The position numbers and the translations under genes were made by a program. The notes below the pieces were generated by a model. It was not told where the DNA came from and did not search any database. It was given only the letters and a program-made list of their open reading frames with translations. A stretch of DNA of 64,000 nt, taken from NCBI RefSeq assembly GCF_010728925.1, contig NZ_AP022608.1:3224001-3288000 (forward strand), written 5' to 3'. This stretch comes from Mycolicibacterium gadium. Its GTDB lineage: Bacteria; Actinomycetota; Actinomycetes; Mycobacteriales; Mycobacteriaceae. This document shows, piece after piece, positions 44,237 through 53,184 of this stretch; the stretch's first letter is position 1; each line of letters opens with the position of its first letter.

Positions 44237-45699
44237 AGCATCACCGACGTCGGAGCCGACTCCGAGTCGATACCGGCAACGGCCCGGCCATTGGTCTGCA
44301 CCATTGGCTCAATACCTTGCGGGTTGTCGGTGAGCACAGTAGCCGGGTCGACTCGCAGCGGCGGCATGTCGAGGTAGTCAGCCCAGAGCCTCAATAATTG
44401 CCGTTGATTGTTCTCGTTGTAACCGAGCTGAGCGTATCCAGGCCCGTGAAACTGAGCGCTGCTTAGGGTGTCGACCACCCGGGCATCGTCTGCGAGCAGC
44501 CCCATCCGGCTGTTCAGCCGCAGTCGGCGGGCCATCGAACCCCCCGCGGTGTTGGTCAGCGACACCCAATTCTCGACATCGTCTTGTTCGAACATTCCCG
44601 TCGAGCCGAAACACATCAAATAAGCCTTGTATGAGGCCGCCTTAAACGCTTCCGGGGCATCAGAATCCACCGCAAACCAGGACAGCACTTCAGTCTCGTT
44701 CTCGCTAATGGGCTGCCATACTCGAATCGAAATGAACGGCAAGACGTGCTCGCCGTCCTCGACTTTCGGCCAGTTGTGCACGAAGCTGATGTTCGGAAAG
44801 CACGTCGCCGCCGAGATCATGAACCCATCGGCGCCCACCACCTGTCGCTGCTGCTCGGTCCAGGTCGCCTTGGCACGACTGATCATTTCCGCCGGGTAGC
44901 CGACATAGCTCATCCGGTCTTCGAAACTCCCCTCAGGCAGCTTGTATGTGGTCCCCCCACCTCTGCCCGCCCAATAGGTTGCGCCGTCTTTGCGCTTGTG
45001 AGCCTTCGGCTCTCGGAACAGGCCGATCTCGACCACCGACGTGTGCGTCTGCGGCGTGTGGTACATGTCCCCGGCGAAATTCTCAGCTGCGATCTTCCAG
45101 TTCGCTTTTACCCGCCAACGCTGGGGACCCTGCACCTCGAGACCGTTGGGGCCCTGCTTGGTGTAGAAATCGAGATAGAACCTGAAATCACCCAGGTAAT
45201 CTTCAAGCGATTCTGCGTCAGGATCCATCGACAGGAAGATCAACCCGTTGTAACTGGCCACACTCGGCGCTGGCAACAGGGTCTGACCCGCCTTGTTGAA
45301 CCCCGCCTCCCCTCCGTAGGCCTCTTGGTGAAAAGGCAGTCCGATAATGCGGCCGTCGTTGCGGTAAGACCACCCGTGGTAAGGGCATCTGAAATTCGAC
45401 GCGTTCCCCATCTCCGCCCGACAAATCTGCATACCGCGATGGAGGCACATATTGAACATCACCCGGACCTCGCCTGCAGAATCACGAGCGACGATGAACG
45501 AATCCTGTAGCACTTGCCTGACCACGTAGTCGCCCGGCTGCGGAATTTCGGACTCGTGCGCGACGAACAACCACGCCCGACTGAACAGCCGCTCCTTTTC
45601 GAGCGAGAAAATCTGCTTGTCGTTGTACACGTGCGCCGGAATCATGCCAGTGCGTACTGCCGCCAACACCTCACCGTGATCCTGCATCTTCAACTCCAT
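44233..45699 (-). CDS. Rieske ring-hydroxylating dioxygenase alpha subunit (PhdA-like)
   Basis: A 488-residue alpha subunit with Rieske ligands Cys85/His87 (MCLHRG) and Cys105/His108 (CPYHGW) and the iron triad in NFAGDMYHTPQTH (Asp211, His214, His219). It heads a complete operon with beta, dihydrodiol dehydrogenase, ferredoxin and reductase, so it is the best candidate for the initial or key ring dioxygenase of the island. ATG 45687 is an alternative start. Divergent from the IclR gene with about 520 bp between. Confidence 0.92.
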   Translation of the reverse strand: MELKMQDHGEVLAAVRTGMIPAHVYNDKQIFSLEKERLFSRAWLFVAHESEIPQPGDYVVRQVLQDSFIVARDSAGEVRVMFNMCLHRGMQICRAEMGNASNFRCPYHGWSYRNDGRIIGLPFHQEAYGGEAGFNKAGQTLLPAPSVASYNGLIFLSMDPDAESLEDYLGDFRFYLDFYTKQGPNGLEVQGPQRWRVKANWKIAAENFAGDMYHTPQTHTSVVEIGLFREPKAHKRKDGATYWAGRGGGTTYKLPEGSFEDRMSYVGYPAEMISRAKATWTEQQRQVVGADGFMISAATCFPNISFVHNWPKVEDGEHVLPFISIRVWQPISENETEVLSWFAVDSDAPEAFKAASYKAYLMCFGSTGMFEQDDVENWVSLTNTAGGSMARRLRLNSRMGLLADDARVVDTLSSAQFHGPGYAQLGYNENNQRQLLRLWADYLDMPPLRVDPATVLTDNPQGIEPMVQTNGRAVAGIDSESAPTSVML

Positions 45700-45757
45700 G
45701 ACTCAGCGACGGGACCCAATCCTCGACTGAGGCGCCTTCACTGTTATGTAGAACACG

Positions 45758-45778
45758 ACTCTGTCTAGCAGAGAGTAT
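45758..45778. promoter_or_regulatory. Candidate IclR operator upstream of dioxygenase alpha
   Basis: CTCTGTCTAGCAGAG at 45759-45773 is a perfect inverted repeat (CTCTG/CAGAG, 5 bp spacer), 60-80 bp upstream of the alpha gene and in the region shared with the divergent IclR gene. The same motif family occurs at 30383, 34925, 40550 and 63333. Confidence 0.55.
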
Positions 45779-46219
45779 GCCGTCAATTTGCCGGTGTAGT
45801 CAACCGGCCTCGCTGAGCTGTCGAACTGTCGCGCAGCCCGCTTCGTTGCCTTCGACGAAACGTCCACAACGGCATTCACCGCCCGAGGCAGTATGTCTTC
45901 CTTGCCCACGCGATTTGCGACGAGTGGGCACAGGGCCCGTAACGAAAACGACCGGCCCGGTACTGCTGCGCACGGGCAGGCATGCGTGGGATGCCAGCAG
46001 CTGTCAGCGGTACTGGCCGAGCAGATTTCGTCGGAGATTTTGCGCCGCCTACGGATTGGACTGGTCACCGACGACGACGCCGCGGGAAGCAAGTCTGCGG
46101 ACCGCCCGGGCCGACGGCGGTGCCAGATGTTGTGCGGTGAGGCGACATTACGCCGCCGATGCCTGAGCGTCGCGATTCTTCGAGCTGCATTCGGCTTTCA
46201 CCGCGGTAAGGTCTCTGTC
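45779..46219. other. Divergent intergenic region before the IclR gene
   Basis: About 440 bp between the candidate operator and the regulator start. The regulator frame is open back to 45893, but the sequence there has no IclR homology, so it is taken as untranslated leader. No other gene recognised. Confidence 0.4.
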
Positions 46220-47020
46220 ATGCAGAAACCTCCTGTCGCGGGCATGGAGCATGACAGCACCGGAAAGCTCCCGCAATATCCGATCGAGTCTGTCGACAAT
46301 GCTCTTCGCCTAATCCTCCTCCTCGGAGACCGCTCTGAGATCCGGCTCACTGACGCCAGCGAGTACCTGCAGGTCGCTTCGTCGACCGCGCATCGCCTGT
46401 TATCCATGCTTCAGTACCGCGGTTTTGTCCGCCAAGATCCGATCAGCAGGGCATACCAGCCCGGACCGTCCTTGACGAACGTGGCGTTCGCTGTGCACTC
46501 CAGGATGGACATACCGCGCACCGCCGCGCCGATTCTGCGCCACCTCGCGGAGACGTTGCAAGAAACCGTGCACGTAGGAACGTTGGACGGCAGACTCGTT
46601 CGCTTCATCGCGGCACTCGAAAGCCCTTCTGCTGTTCGAGTGATTTCGCGTTTGGGTACTACACGTGCTGCCCATTGCACGTCGACAGGTAAAGTCCTAC
46701 TCGCCGGACTATCCGATGACGAGCTTGACCAGTTGTATCCCGACCCACATTTGGAGCCACTCACCGAGCATTCCGTGCGTACCCTCACCGAACTGCGCGC
46801 TCAATTGGCAGAGGTCAGAAAGAGTGGGTTTGCGACCAGCAACCAGGAAAGTGAGGAAGGCGTCGCGTCTGTTGCCGTGGCCGTACCCGTAGGAGGTTCC
46901 CAGATGAGGCTGGCACTCAATGCGTCAGCGCCCAGTTATCGATTCGGGCCCTCAGATATCCGCAAAGCTCGCACTGCCCTAACAGACGCCGCCGCCGAGC
47001 TAGCCCGCAATCTCGGCTGA
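46220..47020 (+). CDS. IclR-family transcriptional regulator
   Basis: 266 residues from ATG 46220, chosen because the IclR winged helix-turn-helix begins soon after: VDNALRLILLLGDRSEIRLTDASEYLQVASSTAHRLLSMLQYRGFV. The C-terminal effector domain shows ETLQETVHVGTLDGR, CTSTGKVLLAGLSDDEL and EEGVASVAVAVPVGG. It is divergent from the dioxygenase operon and probably regulates it and the phdI operon in response to an aromatic ligand. Confidence 0.9.
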   Translation: MQKPPVAGMEHDSTGKLPQYPIESVDNALRLILLLGDRSEIRLTDASEYLQVASSTAHRLLSMLQYRGFVRQDPISRAYQPGPSLTNVAFAVHSRMDIPRTAAPILRHLAETLQETVHVGTLDGRLVRFIAALESPSAVRVISRLGTTRAAHCTSTGKVLLAGLSDDELDQLYPDPHLEPLTEHSVRTLTELRAQLAEVRKSGFATSNQESEEGVASVAVAVPVGGSQMRLALNASAPSYRFGPSDIRKARTALTDAAAELARNLG

Positions 47021-47523
47021 TGACGTCCAAAAAAGTGGAAGCCGACAGTGAAATGCTCAGCGGCGCCCCAGATTTGCCTGGCTTCATTGCCACCCTCGAC
47101 GCGTTCCTAAGCATGGAGAAGCAACGGAATGCCGAACCGATGTTCGCGGCGGTCCTCACCGACGACTTTCAGATCGGTTTTCGTGGTGGTTACCAGTGGA
47201 AAGGCCGCGATGGTCTGCAGACGTACCTTGACCAACGGGCCGGGATCTTCGACGAACGCCTGGAACTGCGCCACGTACTTTCCTACATCCCGGCGAAGGA
47301 GGGTGTGGTCGAGCTGACGACCCATCTTGAGTTCTACTTTCGACGCTGGAAAGCACCCTCGTTGGTCAGCGAAGAATTCACCGGGTCGGCCTTTCGCACG
47401 TGGCTGATTCGCATAGCTGACAACGAGATGCGCGTGAAGCAGGTGATTATCGATGGATTTGCCAATCTCAACGAAAACGCACGGGCGGTGTTTGCCATCC
47501 CAGGTGAAGGGTTCGACGAATAA
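47020..47523 (+). CDS. SnoaL-like (NTF2-fold) protein
   Basis: A 167-residue NTF2-like protein (LSMEKQRNAEPMFAAVLTDDFQIGFRGGYQWKGRDGLQTYL). ATG overlaps the IclR stop (TGATG), so the two form an operon. It lacks the RHFxxN motif of dioxygenase beta subunits, so it is more likely an isomerase/cyclase-like or ligand-binding member. Function unknown. Confidence 0.7.
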   Translation: MTSKKVEADSEMLSGAPDLPGFIATLDAFLSMEKQRNAEPMFAAVLTDDFQIGFRGGYQWKGRDGLQTYLDQRAGIFDERLELRHVLSYIPAKEGVVELTTHLEFYFRRWKAPSLVSEEFTGSAFRTWLIRIADNEMRVKQVIIDGFANLNENARAVFAIPGEGFDE

Positions 47524-47573
47524 GCGCTACAGCGACGAAGGCGGTAGACGTCCACCGACGCCGAGGCGCACGA

Positions 47574-47808
47574 TCAAACCTCGCTTCTCCATAGCACGAT
47601 GTCGATCTCGTCGAAATGAGACATCGCAATCAGGCCCTGTAGGCCCTCACGGGTTATTGGAAACCGACCTCTCCCCCTTGGACGCCGGCTAGCGGGATCT
47701 ATGCCCACCATCCCGGCGACGTCCAGTACCGCGGTAATGCGCAGATGTTCTGCAGTAGGTCGGTGCCAGGTTCCCCGAACCGATGATGGCGACTTTCGTC
47801 ATTGCCAT
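47574..47808 (-). pseudogene. Frameshifted, truncated acetaldehyde dehydrogenase (acylating)
   Basis: The start MAMTKVAIIGSGN is intact and overlaps the upstream hydratase stop (TGATG). Then the frame is lost (one base missing before the ACCGAC codons), and the homologous pieces GTDLLQ, VLDVAGMVGIDPAS and REGLQGLIAMSHFDEIDIV continue in other frames before a TGA at 47574-47576. These match the N-terminal NAD-binding part of BphJ/MhpF-type enzymes; the remaining two thirds are missing. The partner aldolase (BphI) gene is also absent. Confidence 0.75.
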
Positions 47809-48611
47809 CATGCCTCTGAGAACGTGGCGGAAACCGATCCCAAAGGCTCGATCTCCGCTTCGACATGAACTCCGGGCCTGACCGCGGCCATGGGTCCAAG
47901 CGCTCCTGAAAGAACGATCTGGCCAGCGCGAAGTGGCTGCCCGTACGCAGCAGCTGTCCTGGCCAACCACATCAATGCAAGGATCGGGTCACCCAGACAG
48001 GCCGCTCCAGAGCCGGCTGATACCGGAACGCCATCGGCCGACATTCGCATGACGACGTCCCGGGGCTCGAATTCGTCGATTTCGAGCCGGTTCTTCCCCA
48101 GAACGAACAGCCCGCTGGAGGCGTTGTCCGCCACGGTGTCAGCGATACTCAAGTCCCAATTCGCTATGCGGCTGTCCACGATCTCCAGTGCCGCAACGGC
48201 GTAGCGAATCGATCCTCGAATTTGATCTTCGCTTGACACATCTCTGTCGATATCTTCCGCGAGTACGAAGGCGACTTCGGCTTCGACCTTGGGCTGCAAC
48301 AACTTTCGATAAGGAACGGGCGTCTCGCCGGATGCGTCCATGTCCGCAAATAGGACACCGAAATCCGGTTGGTCGACGCCGAGTTGTTGCTGTACTGAAG
48401 GAGCAGTCAGGCCGATCTTTCGACCGATTACCACTCCGCCCGCCGCCACCCGGCGAGCGTTGAGCTCCTGCTGAACCGCATACGCCGAATCAATGTCCTC
48501 CGCGCCGATCAGCGTGCGCACCGGAAGTGCTGGTTGCCCTGTCACGAAAGCGGTTTGGATACGGTCGACGGCAGCTCGGATGATGCTGATGTCGCGAACT
48601 GTGGTTGTCAT
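47808..48611 (-). CDS. 2-hydroxypenta-2,4-dienoate hydratase (2-keto-4-pentenoate hydratase)
   Basis: 267 residues from ATG 48611 (GGAAGGTCA upstream); the frame is open to 49007. Family motifs: VVIGRKIGLTAPSVQQQLGVDQPDFGVLF, LQPKVEAEVAFVLAEDI and GSGAACLGDPILALMWLA. It hydrates 2-hydroxypentadienoate-type products of meta cleavage to 4-hydroxy-2-oxovalerate. Normally followed by acetaldehyde dehydrogenase and aldolase genes; here the former is a pseudogene. Confidence 0.88.
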   Translation of the reverse strand: MTTTVRDISIIRAAVDRIQTAFVTGQPALPVRTLIGAEDIDSAYAVQQELNARRVAAGGVVIGRKIGLTAPSVQQQLGVDQPDFGVLFADMDASGETPVPYRKLLQPKVEAEVAFVLAEDIDRDVSSEDQIRGSIRYAVAALEIVDSRIANWDLSIADTVADNASSGLFVLGKNRLEIDEFEPRDVVMRMSADGVPVSAGSGAACLGDPILALMWLARTAAAYGQPLRAGQIVLSGALGPMAAVRPGVHVEAEIEPLGSVSATFSEA

Positions 48612-48699
48612 ATGTGACCTTCCTTTTTGGGCGGCAACGTCATCGACGTTATGGACAGGGTTAATGGGGTTCGCGCAAGTGTTGCCAGGCAAAGCCTTC

Positions 48700-50151
48700 T
48701 TACTGCCGAGCGCTTTTCGCATGCCGGTCGACGTCGGCCACCCCGGCAATGGACTTGAGTCGAAGATGGGAGGAGATCTCGAGCGAGCCGCCGACTCCGC
48801 TGTCTTTGTATCCCTCGGCTGGGTCGGAGACACCGTGGCTCCGCGCGTTAATCGAGATGCGCCCGGTATGCATTTTGCGCGCCACCGCCGTCGCACGCTC
48901 GACGTCACGACTGAACACCGCACCGCCAAGCCCATATGACGAATCATTGGCCATTCGTGTCGCGTCCTCATCTCCGTCATGAGGAACCACGACCAGCACG
49001 GGCCCAAATATCTCTTCGCGGAACACGCGCATCGTACGGTCGACGTCGACGATCACCGTGGGCTCGACGTAGAAGCCGGTCGCAATGGACGGACGGCCAC
49101 CTCCGAGGGTCACCCGAGCTCCTTCGGCACGAGCCGAGTCGATGTAGTCCTCGACACGTGCACGCTGCGCCGCGCTGACAAGCGGACCGAAGACTGTCCC
49201 TGGATCCAGCGGGTCACCCACCTGAGCACTGGCCAAGCATGATGTGACGACCTCGAGTACATCGCTGAAGCGTGCGCGAGGCGCGATGACACGCGTGCAC
49301 GAGTAGCAGACCTGCCCCGTATTCGGCAGGCAGGTGGTGACCAAGTTGTCGGAGAAGAGCTCGAGGTCCGCATCGTCGAGCAACACGGCCGCCGACTTCC
49401 CACCCAGCTCCGCTACGACCGGCTTCAACAAATGCCCTGCACGCGAGGCGATTACGCGACCGGCATCCGTGGAACCCGTGAAGGACACCATGTCTATGTT
49501 CGGATCGTCAACCACCGCGGACCCTGTCGTGCGGCCACCGGTGACGACGTTGATCACACCGGGAGGGAATCCGACTGCCGCAGCGAGCTCCCCGATGAGC
49601 AATGAGTCCAAAGGTGTTTCCTGCGCAGGTTTCACGACGACCGTGCACCCTGCGGCGAGAGCCGGAGCCAGCTTGTGGGCTAATAGTGACTGGGGCGCAT
49701 TCCACGGGATGATGATCCCGACGACGCCCACCGGTTCACGTCTGACGATGTTCTTCCCGTCGGCACTAGCAACTTCGGGCTCGAACGATTCGGCTTCCTC
49801 GGCATAGTGACGGTAGAGAGCTATGGGACGAGTGCCATTGGTACGACGTGACCTCGAGATGACGGCTCCATTCTGGGCCGTCACGAGGTGCGCGATCTCC
49901 TCGCGTCGTTCATCGAAACGGTCGGCCAGCGCGGCGATCAGGGCTGCACGATCTTTGGATGGCGCTTCGGCCCACCCCCGCAGCGCGGCGTGCGCCGCCA
50001 TCGCCGCTGACGCTACATCGGCGGGGCTCCCGTCTGGAACGCTCCCGACCCAGTCCTCGGTGGCCGGATCGGTGAGGTCGATGAAGGCATCGGAATCGGA
50101 CTCTTGCCAGACACCATCGACATAGATATGGCTGTGGCGACTGCCGATCAC
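48700..50151 (-). CDS. NAD(P)+-dependent aldehyde dehydrogenase
   Basis: A 483-residue ALDH: IIIPWNAPQSLLAHKLAPALAAGCTVVVKP, SFTGSTDAGRVI, catalytic Glu in AELGGKSAAVLL, catalytic Cys in GQVCYSCTRV, and YKDSGVGGSLE. It overlaps the P450 stop by 4 bp. Third ALDH of the window; a role in aromatic aldehyde oxidation is likely. Confidence 0.9.
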   Translation of the reverse strand: MIGSRHSHIYVDGVWQESDSDAFIDLTDPATEDWVGSVPDGSPADVASAAMAAHAALRGWAEAPSKDRAALIAALADRFDERREEIAHLVTAQNGAVISRSRRTNGTRPIALYRHYAEEAESFEPEVASADGKNIVRREPVGVVGIIIPWNAPQSLLAHKLAPALAAGCTVVVKPAQETPLDSLLIGELAAAVGFPPGVINVVTGGRTTGSAVVDDPNIDMVSFTGSTDAGRVIASRAGHLLKPVVAELGGKSAAVLLDDADLELFSDNLVTTCLPNTGQVCYSCTRVIAPRARFSDVLEVVTSCLASAQVGDPLDPGTVFGPLVSAAQRARVEDYIDSARAEGARVTLGGGRPSIATGFYVEPTVIVDVDRTMRVFREEIFGPVLVVVPHDGDEDATRMANDSSYGLGGAVFSRDVERATAVARKMHTGRISINARSHGVSDPAEGYKDSGVGGSLEISSHLRLKSIAGVADVDRHAKSARQ

Positions 50152-51359
50152 GCCGATTCTCCGGAAAGTACTGGATTCTTGACCACAGCGGGCGTGAAAG
50201 TCGCAGGGACACTATGGAATCCACGCAACACGTTGTTGAGCTTGCGGATGGGCTCGCCAATCGTGATCGTCTCGACGCGCTCGATCATCGATTCTAATAC
50301 CGCTTGGAGCTCGATCCGGGCCAACACCTGACCCGCGCAGGCATGAAGACCGGTTCCAAAGGTCAAATGACCCGCGGCGTTTCGGTGAATGTCGAATTTG
50401 TCTGGCTCCGGATACTGGCGCTCATCGCGATTGCCGCTTCCATAGATGACAGCAACCCGCTCACCCGCGGCGATCTCAATTCCGCTTACCTCGGCGTCCA
50501 CCGCTGCGACACGGGAGAAGAGCTGCGCAGGTGCTTCGATCCTCAACACCTCATTCACGACGGCGTTGACCCGGTGCGGTAACCCGCGGAGTTCGTGCCA
50601 CTGCTCAGGATGCGTCCCGAGCAGCCACACCATCGCCCCAAGCGCATTGACGGTCGTGTCCATCCCCGCCGTAAGGTACGCCGAAAGTAGGTGCAGGCAG
50701 TACTCCTCGGGGATGATCCCAGCGTCGGCCGCTTCGTATACCGCGGCACCCATGCTGCCCGGCGCCAGTTGGTCCCTCGTTGCGACGGTGCGGATGTACT
50801 CGAACTGCTCGGCGATGTCGGCCAGGCCTGCGGAGGTGCGATCACTTGGCGGCCCAAAGGCGTTGAACGCACCGCTGGCCCAGCGCAGCAACTCCGAGCG
50901 AGCATCAACGGGGAGGCCGATCAGCTCTCCGACGACCTCTACGGGAAAGACCTGACTGAAGTCGGTCACCGCATCGAAGGAGCCTCTTCTGGTCATCTCG
51001 TCGACAAGCGATTGAGCTCTGGGCCGAATGATCTGCTCCACATTGCGAATTGAGCGAGGCCCCAAACGATCCTGGAGAACACCGCGCAGCATCTCGTGGC
51101 GTGGCGGGTCGGACGCGATGACGCTATGTCTACGGACCTCGTTGAACTGATTGTTGAAGCCGACACCTTTGCCGGATATGAATCGCGTGTGGTCAATGAG
51201 AACTGCCCGCACTTCGGCATACCGCGCCACCGCGAGCACGCCATTAGCGGTCAGGCGGACGACCGGCCCCAGCTCACGCATGCGGGCGTACGTGGGAAAC
51301 GGATCACGCAACACCTCGTCGGAGAAGATATCGACGTCGAACTCTGGGATCGTGCTCAC
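50148..51359 (-). CDS. Cytochrome P450
   Basis: A 403-residue bacterial class I P450. I-helix motif LTAGMDTT, ExxR in NEVLRIEAP, and heme loop FGTGLHACAGQVLARIEL. N-terminal RDPFPTYARMRELGPVVR resembles CYP199-type enzymes that act on substituted benzoates. Redox partners are not adjacent; the [2Fe-2S] ferredoxin and reductase at 55582-57182 are candidates. Confidence 0.92.
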   Translation of the reverse strand: MSTIPEFDVDIFSDEVLRDPFPTYARMRELGPVVRLTANGVLAVARYAEVRAVLIDHTRFISGKGVGFNNQFNEVRRHSVIASDPPRHEMLRGVLQDRLGPRSIRNVEQIIRPRAQSLVDEMTRRGSFDAVTDFSQVFPVEVVGELIGLPVDARSELLRWASGAFNAFGPPSDRTSAGLADIAEQFEYIRTVATRDQLAPGSMGAAVYEAADAGIIPEEYCLHLLSAYLTAGMDTTVNALGAMVWLLGTHPEQWHELRGLPHRVNAVVNEVLRIEAPAQLFSRVAAVDAEVSGIEIAAGERVAVIYGSGNRDERQYPEPDKFDIHRNAAGHLTFGTGLHACAGQVLARIELQAVLESMIERVETITIGEPIRKLNNVLRGFHSVPATFTPAVVKNPVLSGESA

Positions 51360-51434
51360 CGACTCTCGGCTCCTTCTGTTGTATTGGGTTGCCCCCCGGT
51401 TGCCGTGCGAGACGTATCCTTGTCGCCCGTCACC

Positions 51435-52493
51435 TCATCCGAAGCGGACGTCGACTGCGGCGGATCCGTTGCCGGCGAGATCTTTACTGGCCAAATGCCG
51501 GTCCAGCCGGGGATACACTCGGCGCGCGTTACCCTCCACCACTGCGTGGTGTTCTTCCTCACTCAAATCGAGTTCGTTGATGTAGACCAGCGTGTCGTCC
51601 CATGCGACTCCGGTGTCCGGGTCAACTCCTCGAACCGCGCCGAGCATTTCGGAAGCGAAGAGCAGGTTAGCCGGGCCGATCACCCGGTGCAGCAGATCGA
51701 TTCCAGCCTGGTGATAGACGCAAGTGTCGAAGTACATATTTCCCAGGAGTTCGCTTGGGTCTGGTCGGCCCAGCCGAGCCGCCAAGCCGCGGTAACGGCC
51801 CCAGTGGTACGGGACGGCGCCACCTCCGTGCGGGATCACAAAGGTCAGCTTCGGATATCGCTGGAACAAGTCCGACTGCACGAACTGCATGAAAACGCTC
51901 GTGTCAGCGTTGAGGTAGTGCGCGCCGAGCGTGTGGAAGTTTGGATTACACGAGATCGAAACATGCACCATCGCAGGCACTTCCAACTCGATCATGGCCT
52001 CGTACAGCGGGTACCAGTATTCGTCCGTCATCGGGGGCGACGTCCAGTACCCGGCCGTCGGGTCCGGGTTGACGTTGCACCCGACGAAACCGAGTTCATC
52101 CACGCAACGTCGTAGCTCGTCGACCACCGGACGCAGGTCTCCACAAGGTGTCTGTGGCAACTGAGCCACTGGCGCGAAAGCGTCGGGATAAAGTTGCGCC
52201 ACACGGTGGACCAGGTCGTTGGACGCACGGGCCCACGCGGTGGCGGTGGCCTGGTCCGCTATGTGGTGCTCCATCCCGGAAGCTTTCGGCGAGAACAGCA
52301 TCAGATCACCACCTCGCTCGCGAAGCACGCGCAGCTGATTGTTCTCGACGCTCTCTCGGAGCTCGTCTTCACCGATCCTCGGCGCTGCCGGTGCCGGCAC
52401 GCTGGGATTTTCCAACGCCGCGAGCTGTTGGTCACGAAACGCCTGATGCGCCGGCGGTGCCGTGGTGTAGTGACCGTGGATGTCAATGATCAC
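51435..52493 (-). CDS. ligJ: 4-oxalomesaconate hydratase-like amidohydrolase (LigJ-type)
   Basis: A 352-residue amidohydrolase-superfamily protein: MIIDIHGHYTTAPPAHQAFR with the metal-binding HxH, LMLFSPKASGMEHHI, VNPDPTAGYWTSPPMTD, VHVSISCNPNFHTLGAHYLNADT, FVIPHGGGAVPYHWGRYRGL and LFASEMLGAVRGVDP. This run is characteristic of LigJ, which hydrates 4-oxalomesaconate in protocatechuate 4,5-cleavage. It overlaps the LigK-like gene by 4 bp, supporting the assignment. Confidence 0.82.
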   Translation of the reverse strand: MIIDIHGHYTTAPPAHQAFRDQQLAALENPSVPAPAAPRIGEDELRESVENNQLRVLRERGGDLMLFSPKASGMEHHIADQATATAWARASNDLVHRVAQLYPDAFAPVAQLPQTPCGDLRPVVDELRRCVDELGFVGCNVNPDPTAGYWTSPPMTDEYWYPLYEAMIELEVPAMVHVSISCNPNFHTLGAHYLNADTSVFMQFVQSDLFQRYPKLTFVIPHGGGAVPYHWGRYRGLAARLGRPDPSELLGNMYFDTCVYHQAGIDLLHRVIGPANLLFASEMLGAVRGVDPDTGVAWDDTLVYINELDLSEEEHHAVVEGNARRVYPRLDRHLASKDLAGNGSAAVDVRFG

Positions 52494-53182
52494 CGCACGG
52501 CGTCCTCGTAGTCGACATAGCGCAACCCCGCGCGGGCAAGGTCGCCACGCATGTTGTTGACGTCGAGGCTGAGTTCACCACGCATGTAACGCTTCCGGTT
52601 CGCGGCTTCCTTGGTCTCGCGCAGCTTGGATGCCGCTGCGACGGCAGCGGCCTCCGTGCGGGGGACTACTACGACACCGTCGTCGTCGCCGACCACGACG
52701 TCACCCGGTTCGACCCATGCGCCGGCGCACGTGATCCCAATATTGACCGAACCAAGGCGTTTTTTAACCGTCCCCTGTGCTGAGACACATTTTGACCAGA
52801 CCGGGAACTTCATGGCGGCGAGTTCAGCGACGTCCCGGCATCCGGCGTCGATCATCAGACCACCGACACCCCGGGCCGCGAGTGCCGTGGCCAGCAGTTC
52901 ACCGAAATACCCATACTCCGAGGGCTCTTCGGGAGCGATCACCAAGACATCGCCTGCCTGACACTGCTCCACCGCCACATGGACCATCCAGTTGTCATCT
53001 GACGGGACACTGACAGTCACCGCCGATCCGCAGACCCGTGCACCGGTGTAGATCGGCCTCATGTACGCAGCGAGCAGCCCGGTGCGGCCCTGTGCTTCAT
53101 GAATGGTCGCAACTCCGAACTGGGCGAGTTCATCCCGCACCGCGGGATGGGCGCGAGGCGGATTGCGGATGACGACAGACAC
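52490..53182 (-). CDS. ligK: 4-carboxy-4-hydroxy-2-oxoadipate aldolase-like (LigK/RraA fold)
   Basis: About 230 residues from GTG 53182 (AAGGGAG nine bases upstream), leaving 2 bp to the preceding gene; an ATG at 53206 would overlap that gene. RraA-like fold: GVATIHEAQGRTGLL, LATALAARGVGGLMIDAGCRDVAEL, FPVWSKCVSAQGTVK, VEPGDVVVGDDDGVVVVP. The divalent-metal segment GCRDV is intact. LigK splits the LigJ product into pyruvate and oxaloacetate. Confidence 0.85.
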   Translation of the reverse strand: MSVVIRNPPRAHPAVRDELAQFGVATIHEAQGRTGLLAAYMRPIYTGARVCGSAVTVSVPSDDNWMVHVAVEQCQAGDVLVIAPEEPSEYGYFGELLATALAARGVGGLMIDAGCRDVAELAAMKFPVWSKCVSAQGTVKKRLGSVNIGITCAGAWVEPGDVVVGDDDGVVVVPRTEAAAVAAASKLRETKEAANRKRYMRGELSLDVNNMRGDLARAGLRYVDYEDAVR

Positions 53183-53184
53183 CG

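Noticed and set aside
45893..46219. N-terminal extension of the IclR frame by about 109 residues
   Set aside because: The extension has no homology and would put extra sequence before the winged helix; the ATG at 46220 gives the normal family length.
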